A stretch of DNA of 64,000 nt from Sanderia malayensis (Eukaryota > Cnidaria > Scyphozoa > Semaeostomeae > Pelagiidae), in contig RQOL01000742.1 in NCBI GenBank assembly GCA_013076295.1, positions 62,001 to 126,000 on the forward strand, given 5' to 3'. Positions 1 through 11,150 of the stretch are shown here, one piece after another. The notes below the pieces were generated by a model, which ran no database searches, was not told the origin of the DNA, and worked only from the letters and a program-made list of their open reading frames with translations. Position 1 is the stretch's first letter, and every line of letters begins with the position of its first letter. A program made the position numbers and the translations under genes.

Positions 1-1196
1 ACGGAGGCCTTGTTAAATNNNNNNNNNNNNNNNNNNNNNNNNNNNNNNNNNNNNNNNNNNNNNNNNNNNNNNNNNNNNNNNNNNNNNNNNNNNNNNNNNN
101 NNNNNNNNNNNNNNNNNNTTACATTGGTCAGTAGGAACACTAGCTGATTGGCAGTTAGCACAGCGTTTCAATATATTCGTACACGTACGACTATCATGAT
201 TACCAGAACATTGTGCACATGTGAAAACGGAAGCAGTACAGTTTTTGAGGTAATGGCCATATTGTTGACATTTATTACAATTTTTTATGTGATGCTGGTC
301 GTAAACTTTACAAGATGATAGCCCAAACAATAATCTATCACCATTCAATTTGATCAGATTCCTTGTATTTATTGAAATTCTAACAAATGCCTGAAAAACG
401 CTATTGTTTGATTTGACAGGTTTTACGGCAAATACATTAAAGTCTCCAACGCTATTTCCTAGCCCAGACCGAAGCTGCCTCATTTCGCTGCCTCATCAAA
501 AGAGACTTCTTTTCTCAACCCAACAATTGAAATTACAGTGCCTTTTGCCTTAGGAGACTTACAGGAGATCTTATGACATTCTACATGTTCTTTTAATGTT
601 GCACGAGCTACCTCTGAGGAACAAACTACAACCAAATTACCTTCCTTGTCATTATACGAATTATTTATCTTAATATTGTTTTCAATTACAGCCCTCTCCA
701 CAAGTTGCATATTTTGTTCATCATCTTCCTTGTTTCCAGCTTTGTTAAGGACTAGTAAGGATTCAGATGGTTGTAACTTCAATTTCTCTATTCTTTCATT
801 ATCGTTCCAAACATTATCCTGAGGAAGAAATCCAGGCTCTTTTTCGGAATCTTGATTTTTTATTCTCTAATACAACATTCGTTAAATTAAACAAATCCTT
901 ACTGATTTTAGTCATAGTCTTCTCGAGGCGTGAAATGTCATTGCCTCTGTGATCTAGTTTTTCTAGCTCTAGTGTTGTAAGGCACTTATCGCATGAAAAG
1001 AAAAAACTTTTCTCGTGGATGCAGCATTGAAAAGTTTAATCATTGAATTTGTTCCAAACTTGTCTTATGATGACTGACTCGGGCAGATCACATGAACTTT
1101 GATGTTGCAAAGCCTGCATGTTGTGATTTCAAGATCTAGTGCCACAGTGTGGCAGGATGAGCACACCCCATTCGGTTCTATTTCCCAAGCTTGCAT
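1..1196 (-). pseudogene. LINE-like ORF1 relic (PHD-like finger, coiled region, CCHC knuckles)
   Basis: Reading leftwards from an ATG at 1196-1194, the minus strand encodes a nucleic-acid-binding, gag-like protein of the kind found as ORF1 of non-LTR retrotransposons. Seen: an N-terminal Cys/His pattern CSSC...CRLC...HVIC (about 1163-1085), followed in another frame by CDKC (about 993-982), spaced like a PHD-type finger. Next come a Leu/Glu-rich segment (about 980-870) and a basic region with a conserved-looking stretch at 782-480. Three knuckles lie at about 300-115, including CNKCQQYGHYLKNC and CAQCSGNHDSRTC. The frame changes near 1040-1060, 845-866 and 480-483 (where a stop overlaps the next ATG), so the copy is decayed or mis-sequenced. 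The reverse-transcriptase ORF would lie left of the window. PHD plus CCHC is known from some CR1-like ORF1s; the clade here is inferred. Confidence 0.6.
19..118. other. assembly gap (100 N)
   Basis: One hundred N characters interrupt the zinc-knuckle region of the LINE-like ORF1. The round size suggests a placeholder gap, so the continuity of the element across it is unproven. Confidence 0.99.
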
Positions 1197-1550
1197 ATTT
1201 AAAATATGTTACAATATTTACACAGGACAAAGAGTAAAAAAAAGTAAAAAGAAAAAAGAAAAGAGAAAGGGGGAATGTTAAAGGTCATTAAAATTTTTAT
1301 GTTTCACGAAAGTATTTTTACAGTAAAAAATGAAAAGGATTGAAGAAAGAAAATAAAAACAAATGTTTATATGTTTCCACGCTGTATATTGACAATATAA
1401 AATCCTCCAGGGAGAGTACTTACAGTTAAAATTTCCTACAGTGCAAAGCAAAAAAAAACAAAAGAAACAAAAGAAAAAGAAAGGGAGAGAAAAAAACAAA
1501 CAACAACAACAACAAGAAACAAGACAAAAAAATCCTGCTCCAGGTATAGA
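1197..1550. repeat. A/purine-rich low-complexity region
   Basis: Two purine-rich tracts on the plus strand (about 1225-1276 and 1444-1500) and a short CAA repeat (about 1498-1516) flank AT-rich sequence. It lies directly upstream of the minus-strand ORF1 ATG, so it could be the 5' leader of the LINE-like element. No coding potential was seen. Confidence 0.6.
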
Positions 1551-1611
1551 ACTTCACCTTCACACAGCCGGCAAGGTGCCCACTTCTTGCCATCCCTCAG
1601 AATTACCTTCG

Positions 1612-1619
1612 TGACGTCA
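1612..1619. promoter_or_regulatory. CRE palindrome (TGACGTCA)
   Basis: A full cAMP-response element palindrome lies about 120 bp upstream of a TATA box. It is followed immediately by ATTGG, an inverted CCAAT core (1619-1622 region). CREs are bound by CREB/ATF family bZIP factors. The placement fits a promoter for the exon at 1963-2092, although no transcript evidence is available. Confidence 0.4.
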
Positions 1620-1730
1620 TTGGAAAAAGCGAATACGAAAATTTCTTGTCGATTACCGACGGATAACCGACGGGCATGACGTTGCCGACAATCTCTTTCT
1701 CGGGGATTCGGCCTGAGCTATGACCTCACC

Positions 1731-1738
1731 TATAAAAA
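1731..1738 (+). promoter_or_regulatory. TATA box candidate
   Basis: TATAAAAA lies at 1731-1738, which would place transcription initiation near 1760 and leave a leader of about 200 nt before the ATG at 1963. A short upstream ORF begins at an ATG at about 1787. The call rests on the match and its position relative to the exon. Confidence 0.35.
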
Positions 1739-1745
1739 TTCAAAA

Positions 1746-1778
1746 TTTGGCGGGAATATTTTTCACAATTGGCGGGAA
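1746..1778 (+). promoter_or_regulatory. paired E2F-type sites
   Basis: TTTGGCGGGAA at 1746-1756 matches the canonical E2F site, and ATTGGCGGGAA repeats it at 1768-1778, exactly 22 bp downstream on the same face of the helix. E2F/DP dimers control cell-cycle genes in animals. Function here is inferred from the match and the spacing. Confidence 0.45.
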
Positions 1779-1962
1779 CTAAAAAATGCATGTTGACAGC
1801 TGCAGTTTTTCTCAATTCATGTTTGGTTTTTAAAATTTTATTATTGCTATAAATATCAGTTATTTTTTTGCCTGGAATTTTAATCATTTTAAGAGCTACA
1901 CTACAGACTATATTAAAGTTAGGCCTTTTGTGCCCATCTGTGGCTAAAGTGTGAGAGGGGTG

Positions 1963-2092
1963 ATGGAAGAAGGGGCTGTTTTTGAATTTTTTGACAACGT
2001 TGAGATGGCCACAAATGCTGTAAAACAGTATCAAGAGAAAGAAACTGCAATTTTTGCAGTGTACAGACATGAGAAGAATTTTGGGAATACAG
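1963..2092 (+). CDS. first coding exon of an unidentified host gene
   Basis: The ATG at 1963 has G at -3 and G at +4. It opens a frame encoding an acidic then basic segment with FEFFDNVEMA, VKQYQEKE and VYRHEKNFGNT. At 2093 there is a plausible splice donor (CAG|GTACAC) that leaves codon phase 1. The sequence composition, donor, promoter-like region upstream and a matching-phase acceptor at 2732 argue for a real exon rather than a chance frame. The segment resembles the N-terminal part of uncharacterised animal proteins that have a DNA-binding or transposase-associated fold, but I cannot name the family with confidence. An opposing frame at 1726-2070 looks like a shadow. Confidence 0.45.
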
Positions 2093-2732
2093 GTACACGT
2101 TTTTTTTTGTTAAGAAAATTCAGAACGACCCCACACGCGTACTGAAACTTTCTTAGCAATGTCGCAATTATTACCCAATTCCTTTTTATTTGAATATTAA
2201 AACAATAAGGCTTTGTTAAACAAAAATTACATTTTACATTTATTTTTACAGTATATAATTTATGCTAAATGGAAAGCTGCTATACCAGATAATTTATGTA
2301 AATACAAAAGTGTAGACAGGTCAAGAATAAAAACCAGGCTTGGTTTTACAAGCTGGCTTTCCTACCATGTAATGTTTCACTAGCTGCTAGATTCATTTCA
2401 ATGCCAGTTAAAAATGTTATTAACTGTGAATTGTAAAAATCATCAAAAAATACTACATATACATGCATAGTATCACAGTATATCTAGCAATGCATGTATA
2501 CTTGTGAAAATACACATCTTTAGAATGACAATTCCCTGTCAAGGGGACTTTAAAAGGAAAATTTGATGGAGTTGCATAACTCCAAAAGTAATTCATCATA
2601 AAAGGCAGAATGTTTCTAAATTTTCAGTCTTTCCACAAAAATATATTCAACAAATAATATTTGATAAAGTCTAAGTTTACAAAAGTTAATTCATGAAACA
2701 CTCAGTGATTTCAATTTCAAATTAAATTTTAG
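2093..2732 (+). other. putative intron
   Basis: This is 640 bp of AT-rich sequence without coding potential. It begins with GTACAC and ends in TTTTAG or TTTTAGCAG, a NAGNAG acceptor; both choices keep the same downstream frame. No satellite monomers are present inside it. Confidence 0.4.
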
Positions 2733-2827
2733 CAGTTAAAGGTGGAAAACATGATGTTTTGTGGAAAGACAAACATATTATATATGATGGTATTCCGTAC
2801 ATGGTGTTATCGAGGAAGGACCTTGAC
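2733..2827 (+). pseudogene. second exon of the same gene, truncated by satellite
   Basis: Starting at 2733 (or 2736 with the alternative acceptor), the frame left in phase 1 by the first exon stays open. It encodes a compact segment with VKGGKHDVLW, IIYDGIPYMVL and SRKDLDY. The pattern of two basic/aromatic strands around a 'DG-P' turn looks like a folded domain. At about 2827 the DNA becomes satellite (CTACACAAATC and onward match array copies). The frame then runs through satellite to a stop near 2910-2912, so the natural C-terminus is missing. This is either a gene broken by the array or a mis-joined assembly. Confidence 0.45.
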
Positions 2828-5800
2828 TACACAAATCAAAATGAAGATTCATTCCCACAATTTGCGCATGGTTTCACCTCAATTCAGCTAAAACAGATTG
2901 TTATACACTTTTAGTTACTTTTTTCAGTGATATTAACATTCATTCCCACAATTTACACTAATAAAAGATAACACTCATTCCCACAATTTACACCAATAAA
3001 AATTTAACATTTACTCCCGCAACTGACACTAATCAAAATTAGCTTTCCTTCCCACAATTTGCGAATGATTCCACGTCAATTCAGCGAAAAGAAATTGTTA
3101 TACACCTTTAGTTACTTTTTTCAGTAATATTAACACTCATTGCCACAATTTACACTAATAAAAGATAACACTCATTCCCACAATTTACACCAATGAAAAT
3201 TAATTCTCATTCCCGAAACTTACACTAACCAAAATTAACATTCATTGCAACAATTTGCGCATGATTCCACGTCGATTCAGCGAAAACAAATTTGTTATGC
3301 ACTTTTAGTTAATCTTTTCAGTAATATTAACATTCATTCCCAAAATTACACTAATAAAAGATAACACTCATTCCCACAATTTACACCAATAAAATTTTAA
3401 CATTTACTCCCGCAACTTACACTAATCAAAATTGACATTCATTCCCACAATTTGCGCATGATTCCGCGCCAATTCAGCAAAGCAAATTGTTATGCACCTT
3501 TAGTTACTTTTTTCAGTCATATTACCATTCATTCCCACAATTTACACTAATAAAAGATAACACTCATCCCACAATTTACACCAACAAAAATTTACTTTTC
3601 TTCCCGCAACCTACACAAATCAAAATGAAGATTCATTGCCACAATTTGCGCATGATTCCACGTCAATTCAGCGAAAACACATTGTTATGCACTTTTAGTT
3701 ACATCTTTCAGTAATATTAACATTCATTGCCACAATTTACACCAATGAAAATTAATTCTCATTCCCGCAACTTACACTGATAAAAATTAGCATTCAGTCC
3801 AACAATTTGCGCATGATTCCACGTCAATTCAGCGAAAACAAATTGCTATACACTTTTAGTTACTCTTTTCAGTATTATTAACATTCATTCCCACAATTTA
3901 CACTAATAAATGATAACACTCATTCCCACAATTTACACCAATAAAAATTTAACATTTACTCCCGCAACTTACACTAATCAAAATTGACATTCATTCCCAC
4001 AATTTGCGCATGATTCCGCGTCAATTCAGTGAAAGCAAATTGTTATGCACTTTTAGTTACCTTTTTCATTCATATTAACATTCATTCCCACAATTTACAC
4101 TAATAAAAGACAACACTCATTCCCACAATTTACACCAATGAAAATTACCTTATATTTCCGCAACTTACACTAATCAAAATTAACATTTATTCCAACATTT
4201 TGCGCAAGATTCCACGTCAATTCAGCGAAAACAAATTGTTGTGCACATTTAGTTACTTTTTTTCAGTAATATTAACATTCATTCCCACAATTTACACTAA
4301 TAAAAGATAACACTCATTCCCACAATTTACACCAATGAAAATTACCTTATATTTCCGCAACTTACACTAATCAAAATTAATATTTATTCCCACATTTTGC
4401 GCAAGATTCCACGTCAATTCAGCGAAAACAAATTGTTGTGCACTTTTAGTTACTTTTATTCAGTAATATTAACATTCATTGCCACAATTTACACTAATAA
4501 AAGATAACACTCATTCCCACAATTTACACCAATAAAAATTTAATATTTACTCCCGCAACTTACACTAATCAAAATTGACATTCATTCCCACAATTTGCGC
4601 ATGATTCCCCGTCAATTCAGCGAAAGCAAATTGTTATGCACTTTTAGTTACCTTTTTCATTCATATTAACATTCATTCCCACAATTTACACTAATAAAAG
4701 ATAACACTCATTCCCACAATTTACAGCAATAAAAATTTAACATTTACTCCCGCAACTTACACTAATCAAAATGGACATTCATTCCCACAATTTGCGCATG
4801 ATTCCGCGTCAATTCAGTGAAAGCAAATTGTTATGGACCTTTAGTTACTTTTTCAGTCATATTACCATTCATTCCACAATTTACACTAATAAAAGATAAC
4901 ACTCATTCCCAAATTTACACCAAAAAAAATTAACTTATACCCGCAACTTACACTAATCAAAATAGACATTCATTCCCACAATTAGCGCATGATTCCGCGT
5001 CAATTCAGCGAAAGCAAATTGTTATGCACTTTTAGTTACCTTTTTCATTCATATTAACATTCATTCCCACAATTTACACTAATAAAAGATAACACTCATT
5101 CCCACAATTTACACCAATAAAAATTACCTTTTTTCCTGCAACTTACACTAATCAAAATTACATTCATTCCAACAATTTGCGCATGATTCCACGTCAATTC
5201 AGCGAAAACAAATTGTTATACACTTTTAGTTACTCTTTTCAGTAATATTAACATTCATTCCCACAATTTACACTAATAAAAGATAACACTCATTCCCACA
5301 ATTTACACCAATAAAAATTTAGTTTTCTTCCCGCAACCTACACAATCAAAATGAAGATTCATTGCCACAATTTGCGCATCATTGCACGTCAATTCAGCGA
5401 AACACATTGTTATGCACTTTTAGTTACATCTTTCAGTAATATTAACACTCATTGCCCACAATTTACACCAACGAAAATTAATTCTCATTCCCCGCAACTT
5501 ACACTGATAAAAATTACATTCATTCCAACAATTTGCGCATGATTCCACGTCAATTCAGGGAAAACAAATTGTTATACACTTTTAGTTACTCTTTTCAGTA
5601 ATATTAACATTCATTCCCACAATTTACACTAATAAAGATAACACTCATTCCACAATTTACACCAATAAAATTTAATATTTACTCCCGCAACTTACACTAA
5701 TCAAATTGACATTCATTCCCACAATTTGCGCATGATTCCCGTCAATTCAGCGAAAGCAATTGTTATGCATTTTAGTTACCTTTTTCATTCATATTAACAT

Positions 5801-8800
5801 TCATTCCCACAATTTACACTAATAAAAGATAACACTCATTCCCACAATTTACAGCAATAAAAATTTAACATTTACTCCCGCAACTTACACTAATCAAAAT
5901 GGACATTCATTCCCACAATTTGCGCATGATTCCGCGTCAATTCAGTGAAAGCAAATTGTTATGGACCTTTAGTTACTTCTTCAGTCATATTACCATTCAT
6001 TCCCACAATTTACACTAATAAAAGATAACACTCATTCCCACAATTTACACCAAAAAAAATTAACTTATACCCGCAACTTACACTAATCAAAATAGACATT
6101 CATTCCCACAATTAGCGCATGATTCCGCGTCAATTCAGCGAAAGCAAATTGTTATGCACTTTTAGTTACCTTTTTCATTCATATTAAACATTCATTCCCA
6201 CAATTTACACTAATAAAAGATAACACTCATTCCCACAATTTACACCAATAAAAATTAACTTTTTTCCTGCAACTTACACTAATCAAAATTTACATTCATT
6301 CCAACAATTTGCGCATGATTCCACGTCAATTCAGCGAAAACAAATTGTTATACACTTTTAGTTACTCTTTTCAGTAATATTAACATTCATTCCCACAATT
6401 TACACTAATAAAAGATAACACTCATTCCCACAATTTACACCAATAAAAATTTAGTTTTCTTCCCGCAACCTACACAAATCAAAATGAAGATTCATTGCCA
6501 CAATTTGCGCATCATTGCACGTCAATTCAGCGAAAACACATTGTTATGCACTTTTAGTTACATCTTTCAGTAATATTAACACTCATTGCCACAATTTACA
6601 CCAACGAAATTAATTCTCATTCCCGCAACTTACACTGATAAAAATTAACATTCATTCCAACAATATGCGCATGATTCCACGTCAATTCAGGGAAAACAAA
6701 TTGTTATACACTTTTAGTTACTCTTTTCAGTAATATTAACATCATTCCCACAATTTACACTAATAAAAGATAACACTCATTCCCACAATTTACACCAATA
6801 AAAATTTAACATTTACTCCCGCAACTTACACTAATCAAAATTGACATTTATTCCCACAATTTGCGCATGTTTCCGCGTCAATTCAGTGAAATCAAATTGT
6901 TATGCACTTTTAGTTACCTTTTTCATTCATATTAACATTCATTCCCACAATTTACACCTAATAAAAGATAACACTCATTCCCACAATTTACACCAATGAA
7001 AATTACCTTTTATTTCCCGCAACTTACACTAATCAAAATTAACATTTATTCCCACATTTTGCGCAGATTCCACGTCAATTCAGCGAAAACAAATTGTTGT
7101 GCACTTTTAGTTACTTTTCATAATATTAACATTCATTCCCACAATTTACACTAATAAAAGATACACTCATTCCCACAATTTACACCAATAAAAATTTAAC
7201 TTTTTTCCGCAACTTACACTAATCAAAATTACATTCATTCCCAACAATTTGCGCATGATTCACGTCAATTCAGCGAAAACAAATTGTTATACACTTTTAG
7301 TTACTTTTTTCAGTAATATTAACATTCATTCCCACAATTTACACTAATAAAAGATAACACTCATTCCCACAATTTACACCAATCAAAAATTTCATTTTCT
7401 TCCCGCAACCTACACAAATCAAATGAAGTTCATTGCCACAATTGCGCATCATTCCACGTCAATTCAGCGAAAACACATTGTTATGCACTTTTAGTTACAT
7501 CTTTCAGTAATATTAACACTCATTGCCACAATTTACACCAACGAAAATTAATTCTCATTCCCGCAACTTACACTGATAAAAATTAACATTCATTCCAACA
7601 ATTTGCGCATGATTCCACGTCAATTCAGGGAAAACAAATTGTTATACACTTTTAGTTACTCTTTTCAGTAATATTAACATTCATTCCCACAATTTACACT
7701 AATAAAAGATAACACTCATTCCCACAATTTACACCAATAAAAATTTAATATTTACTCCCGCAACTTACACTAATCAAAATTGACATTCATTCCCACAATT
7801 TGCGCATGATTCCCCGTCAATTCAGCGAAAGCAAATTGTTATGCACTTTTAGTTACCTTTTTCATTCATATTAACATTCATTCCCACAATTTACACTAAT
7901 AAAAGATAACACTCATTCCCACAATTTACAGCAATAAAAATTTAACATTTACTCCCGCAACTTACACTAATCAAAATGGACATTCATTCCCACAATTTGC
8001 GCATGATTCCGCGTCAATTCAGTGAAAGCAAATTGTTATGGACCTTTAGTTACTTTCTTCAGTCATATTACCATTCATTCCCACAATTTACACTAATAAA
8101 AGATAACACTCATTCCCACAATTTACACCAAAAAAAATTAACTTATACCCGCAACTTACACTAATCAAAATAGACATTCATTCCCACAATTAGCGCATGA
8201 TTCCGCGTCAATTCAGCGAAAGCAAATTGTTATGCACTTTTAGTTACCTTTTTCATTCATATTAACATTCATTCCACAATTTACACTAATAAAAGATAAC
8301 ACTCATTCCCACAATTTACACCAATAAAAATTAACTTTTTTTCCTGCAACTTACACTAATCAAAATTTACATTCATTCCAACAATTTGCGCATGATTCCA
8401 CGTCAATTCAGCGAAAACAAATTGTTATACACTTTTAGTTACTCTTTTCAGTAATATTAACATTCATTCCCACAATTTACACTAATAAAAGATAACACTC
8501 ATTCCCACAATTTACACCAATAAAAATTTAGTTTTCTTCCCGCAACCTACACAAATCAAAATGAAGATTCATTGCCACAATTTGCGCATCATTGCACGTC
8601 AATTCAGCGAAAACACATTGTTATGCACTTTTAGTTACATCTTTCAGTAATATTAACACTCATTGCCACAATTTACACCAACGAAAATTAATTCTCATTC
8701 CCGCAACTTACACTGATAAAAATTAACATTCATTCCAACAATATGCGCATGATTCCACGTCAATTCAGGGAAAACAAATTGTTATACACTTTTAGTTACT

Positions 8801-10706
8801 CTTTTCAGTAATATTAACATTCATTCCCACAATTTACACTAATAAAAGATAACACTCATTCCACAATTTACACAATAAAAATTTAACATTTACTCCGCAA
8901 CTTACACTAATCAAAATTGACATTTATTCCCACAATTTGCGCATGTTTCCGCGTCAATTCAGTGAAATCAAATTGTTATGCACTTTTAGTTACCTTTTTC
9001 ATTCATATTAACATTCATTCCCACAATTTACACTAATAAAAGATAACACTCATTCCCACAATTTACACCAATGAAAATTACCTTATATTTCCGCAACTTA
9101 CACTAATCAAAATTAACATTTATTCCCACATTTTGCGCAAGATTCCACGTCAATTCAGCGAAAACAAAATGTTGTGCACTTTTAGTTACATCTTTCAGTA
9201 ATATTAACACTCATTGCCACAACTTACACTAATAAAAGATAACACTCATTCCCACAATTTACACCAACAAAACCTTACTCTTCTTCCCGCAACCTACACA
9301 AATCAAAATGATGATTCATTGCCACAATTTGCGCATGATTCCACGTCAATTCAGCGAAAACACATTGTTATGCACTTTTGGTTACATCTTTCAGTAATAT
9401 TAAGACTCATTGCCACAATTTACACCAATGAAAATTAATTCTCATTCCCGCAACTTACACTGATAAAAATTAACATTCATTCCCACAATTTACACTAATA
9501 AAAAATTACACTAATTCCCACAATTTACACCAATGAAAATTACCTTTTATTTCCGCAACTTACACTAATCAAAATTAACATTTATTCCCACATTTTGCGC
9601 ATGATTCCACGTCAATTCAGCGAAAACAAATTGTTGTGCACGTTTAGTTACTTTTTTTCAGTAATATTAACATTCATTCCCACAATTTACACTAATAAAA
9701 GATAACACTCATTCCCAAATTTACACCAATGAAAATTACCTTATATTTCCGCAACTTACACTAATCAAAATTAACATTTATTCCCACATTTTGCGCAAGA
9801 TTCCACGTCAATTCAGCGAAAACAAAATGTTGTGCACTTTTAGTTACATCTTTCAGTAATATTAACACTCATTGCCACAACTTACACTAATAAAAGATAA
9901 CACTCATTCCACCAATTTACACCAACAAAACCTTACTCTTCTTCCCGCAACCTACACAAATCAAAATGATGATTCATTGCCACAATTTGCGCATGATTCC
10001 ACGTCAATTCAGCGAAAACACATTGTTATGCACTTTTGGTTACATCTTTCAGTAATATTAAGACTCATTGCCACAATTTACACCAATGAAAATTAATTCT
10101 CATTCCCGCAACTTACACTGATAAAAATTAACATTCATTCCCACAATTTACACTAATAAAAAATTACACTAATTCCCACAATTTACACCAATGAAAATTA
10201 CCTTTTATTTCCGCAACTTACACTAATCAAAATTAACATTTATTCCCACATTTTGCGCATGATTCCACGTCAATTCAGCGAAAACAAATTGTTGTGCACG
10301 TTTAGTTACTTTTTTTCAGTAATATTAACATTCATTCCCACAATTTACACTAATAAAAGATAACACTCATTCCCACAATTTACACCAATGAAAATTACCT
10401 TATATTTCCGCAATCTACACTAATCAAAATTAACATTTATTCCCACATTTTGCGCAAGATTCCACGTCAATTCAGCGAAAACAAATTGTTGTGCACTTTT
10501 AGTTACTTTTTTTCAGTAATATTAACATTCATTCCACAATTTACACTAATAAAAGATAACACTCATTCCCACAATTTACACCAACAAAACCTTACTTTTC
10601 TTCCCGCAACCTACACAAATCAAAATGAAGATTCATTGCCACAATTTGCGCATGATTCCGCGTCAATTCAGCGAAAACACATTGTTATGCACTTTTGGTT
10701 ACATCT
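2827..10706. repeat. satellite array, block 1 (about 197-bp monomer)
   Basis: This block contains tandem copies of an AT-rich monomer of about 197 bp; for example, the GCGCATG marker recurs at 4597 and 4794. Each monomer holds about four 35-bp sub-repeats (each with CCCACAATTTACAC or a variant) and a core of about 57 bp containing CCACGTCAATTCAGCGAAA. Blocks of about 1.13 kb recur within it: a variant with TTATGGACC is at about 4830, 5960 and 8037. All frames in it are short and shift between copies, so I call none as genes. Element A interrupts it at 10707. Confidence 0.95.
9063..10378. repeat. 658-bp tandem duplication within the satellite
   Basis: Two adjacent blocks (about 9063-9720 and 9721-10378) match almost base for base at an offset of 658 bp. 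They share rare variants such as CCTTATATTTCC, GTGCACG and a longer monomer with extra sub-repeats. A third copy starts at about 10397 and diverges. Similar blocks recur near 18250-18760 and 20080-20590, so this is a higher-order unit. Confidence 0.8.
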
Positions 10707-11093
10707 TGTGGTGAATTAGGCTAGAATTCCCACAATATTAAGAACGAAATTTGTCCTGGATATCACGAAAGACGGAAGTAACCAAAGTTATTGGTTAGGC
10801 TGCTGAAACGGTTGAGAAAAGGGAGTCACAAATTCACTGAAGTTTGTAACAACAGAACAAATTATAGATTAAATAAACTCAACAGAAAATAATCACTTAG
10901 CTGTATTTCTAGAGTTATGTTGCAGTCACGATCTCGAGTCTCACAGTCACATCACATCACGAAAGTTCTCTTGATATTTTTCAGACAGTTAAAATCGCAA
11001 AATCACAAAATCTTTTTTCACGCTCTTCGAATTTCACTGCGGTCAAAGTCACGTGACGTTTGCCAACAACACAGGGGACGGGGGTTTCCGACA
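10707..11093 (-). repeat. 3' LTR of element A
   Basis: This is a direct repeat of 16490-16877. On the minus strand it follows the purine tract at 11103-11094, which makes it the 3' LTR. It differs from its partner by the length of an A run near 10884 and one C/T difference near 11010. Confidence 0.95.
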
Positions 11094-11103
11094 CTCTCCC
11101 CCT
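11094..11103 (-). other. polypurine tract of element A
   Basis: The minus-strand sequence AGGGGGAGAG abuts the 3' LTR. This is the expected plus-strand DNA primer site of an LTR retrotransposon. Confidence 0.75.
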
Positions 11104-11150
11104 ATTTGGCACATAAAGTGTCAAATATGTAACTGTGAGTTGTTCTTCGA

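Noticed and set aside
1726..2070. Minus-strand 114-codon frame
   Set aside because: Overlaps the better-supported plus-strand promoter and exon and has no motif or plausible splice context.
4597..4640. CENP-B box in the satellite core
   Set aside because: The reverse strand TTTCGCTGAATTGACGTGG has TTCG and a later CG, but the spacing and the CGGG block do not fit the canonical box.
2827..10706. CRISPR array
   Set aside because: Repeats of 35 bp with no unique spacers, in eukaryotic sequence; the intervals are also repeats, and no cas genes exist.
3487..10719. Recurring short frames in the satellite (for example 3487-3714, 9214-9438, 10450-10719) as a protein family
   Set aside because: They are translations of the tandem repeat, start and stop at different monomer points and are broken by sub-repeat changes; there is no coding bias.
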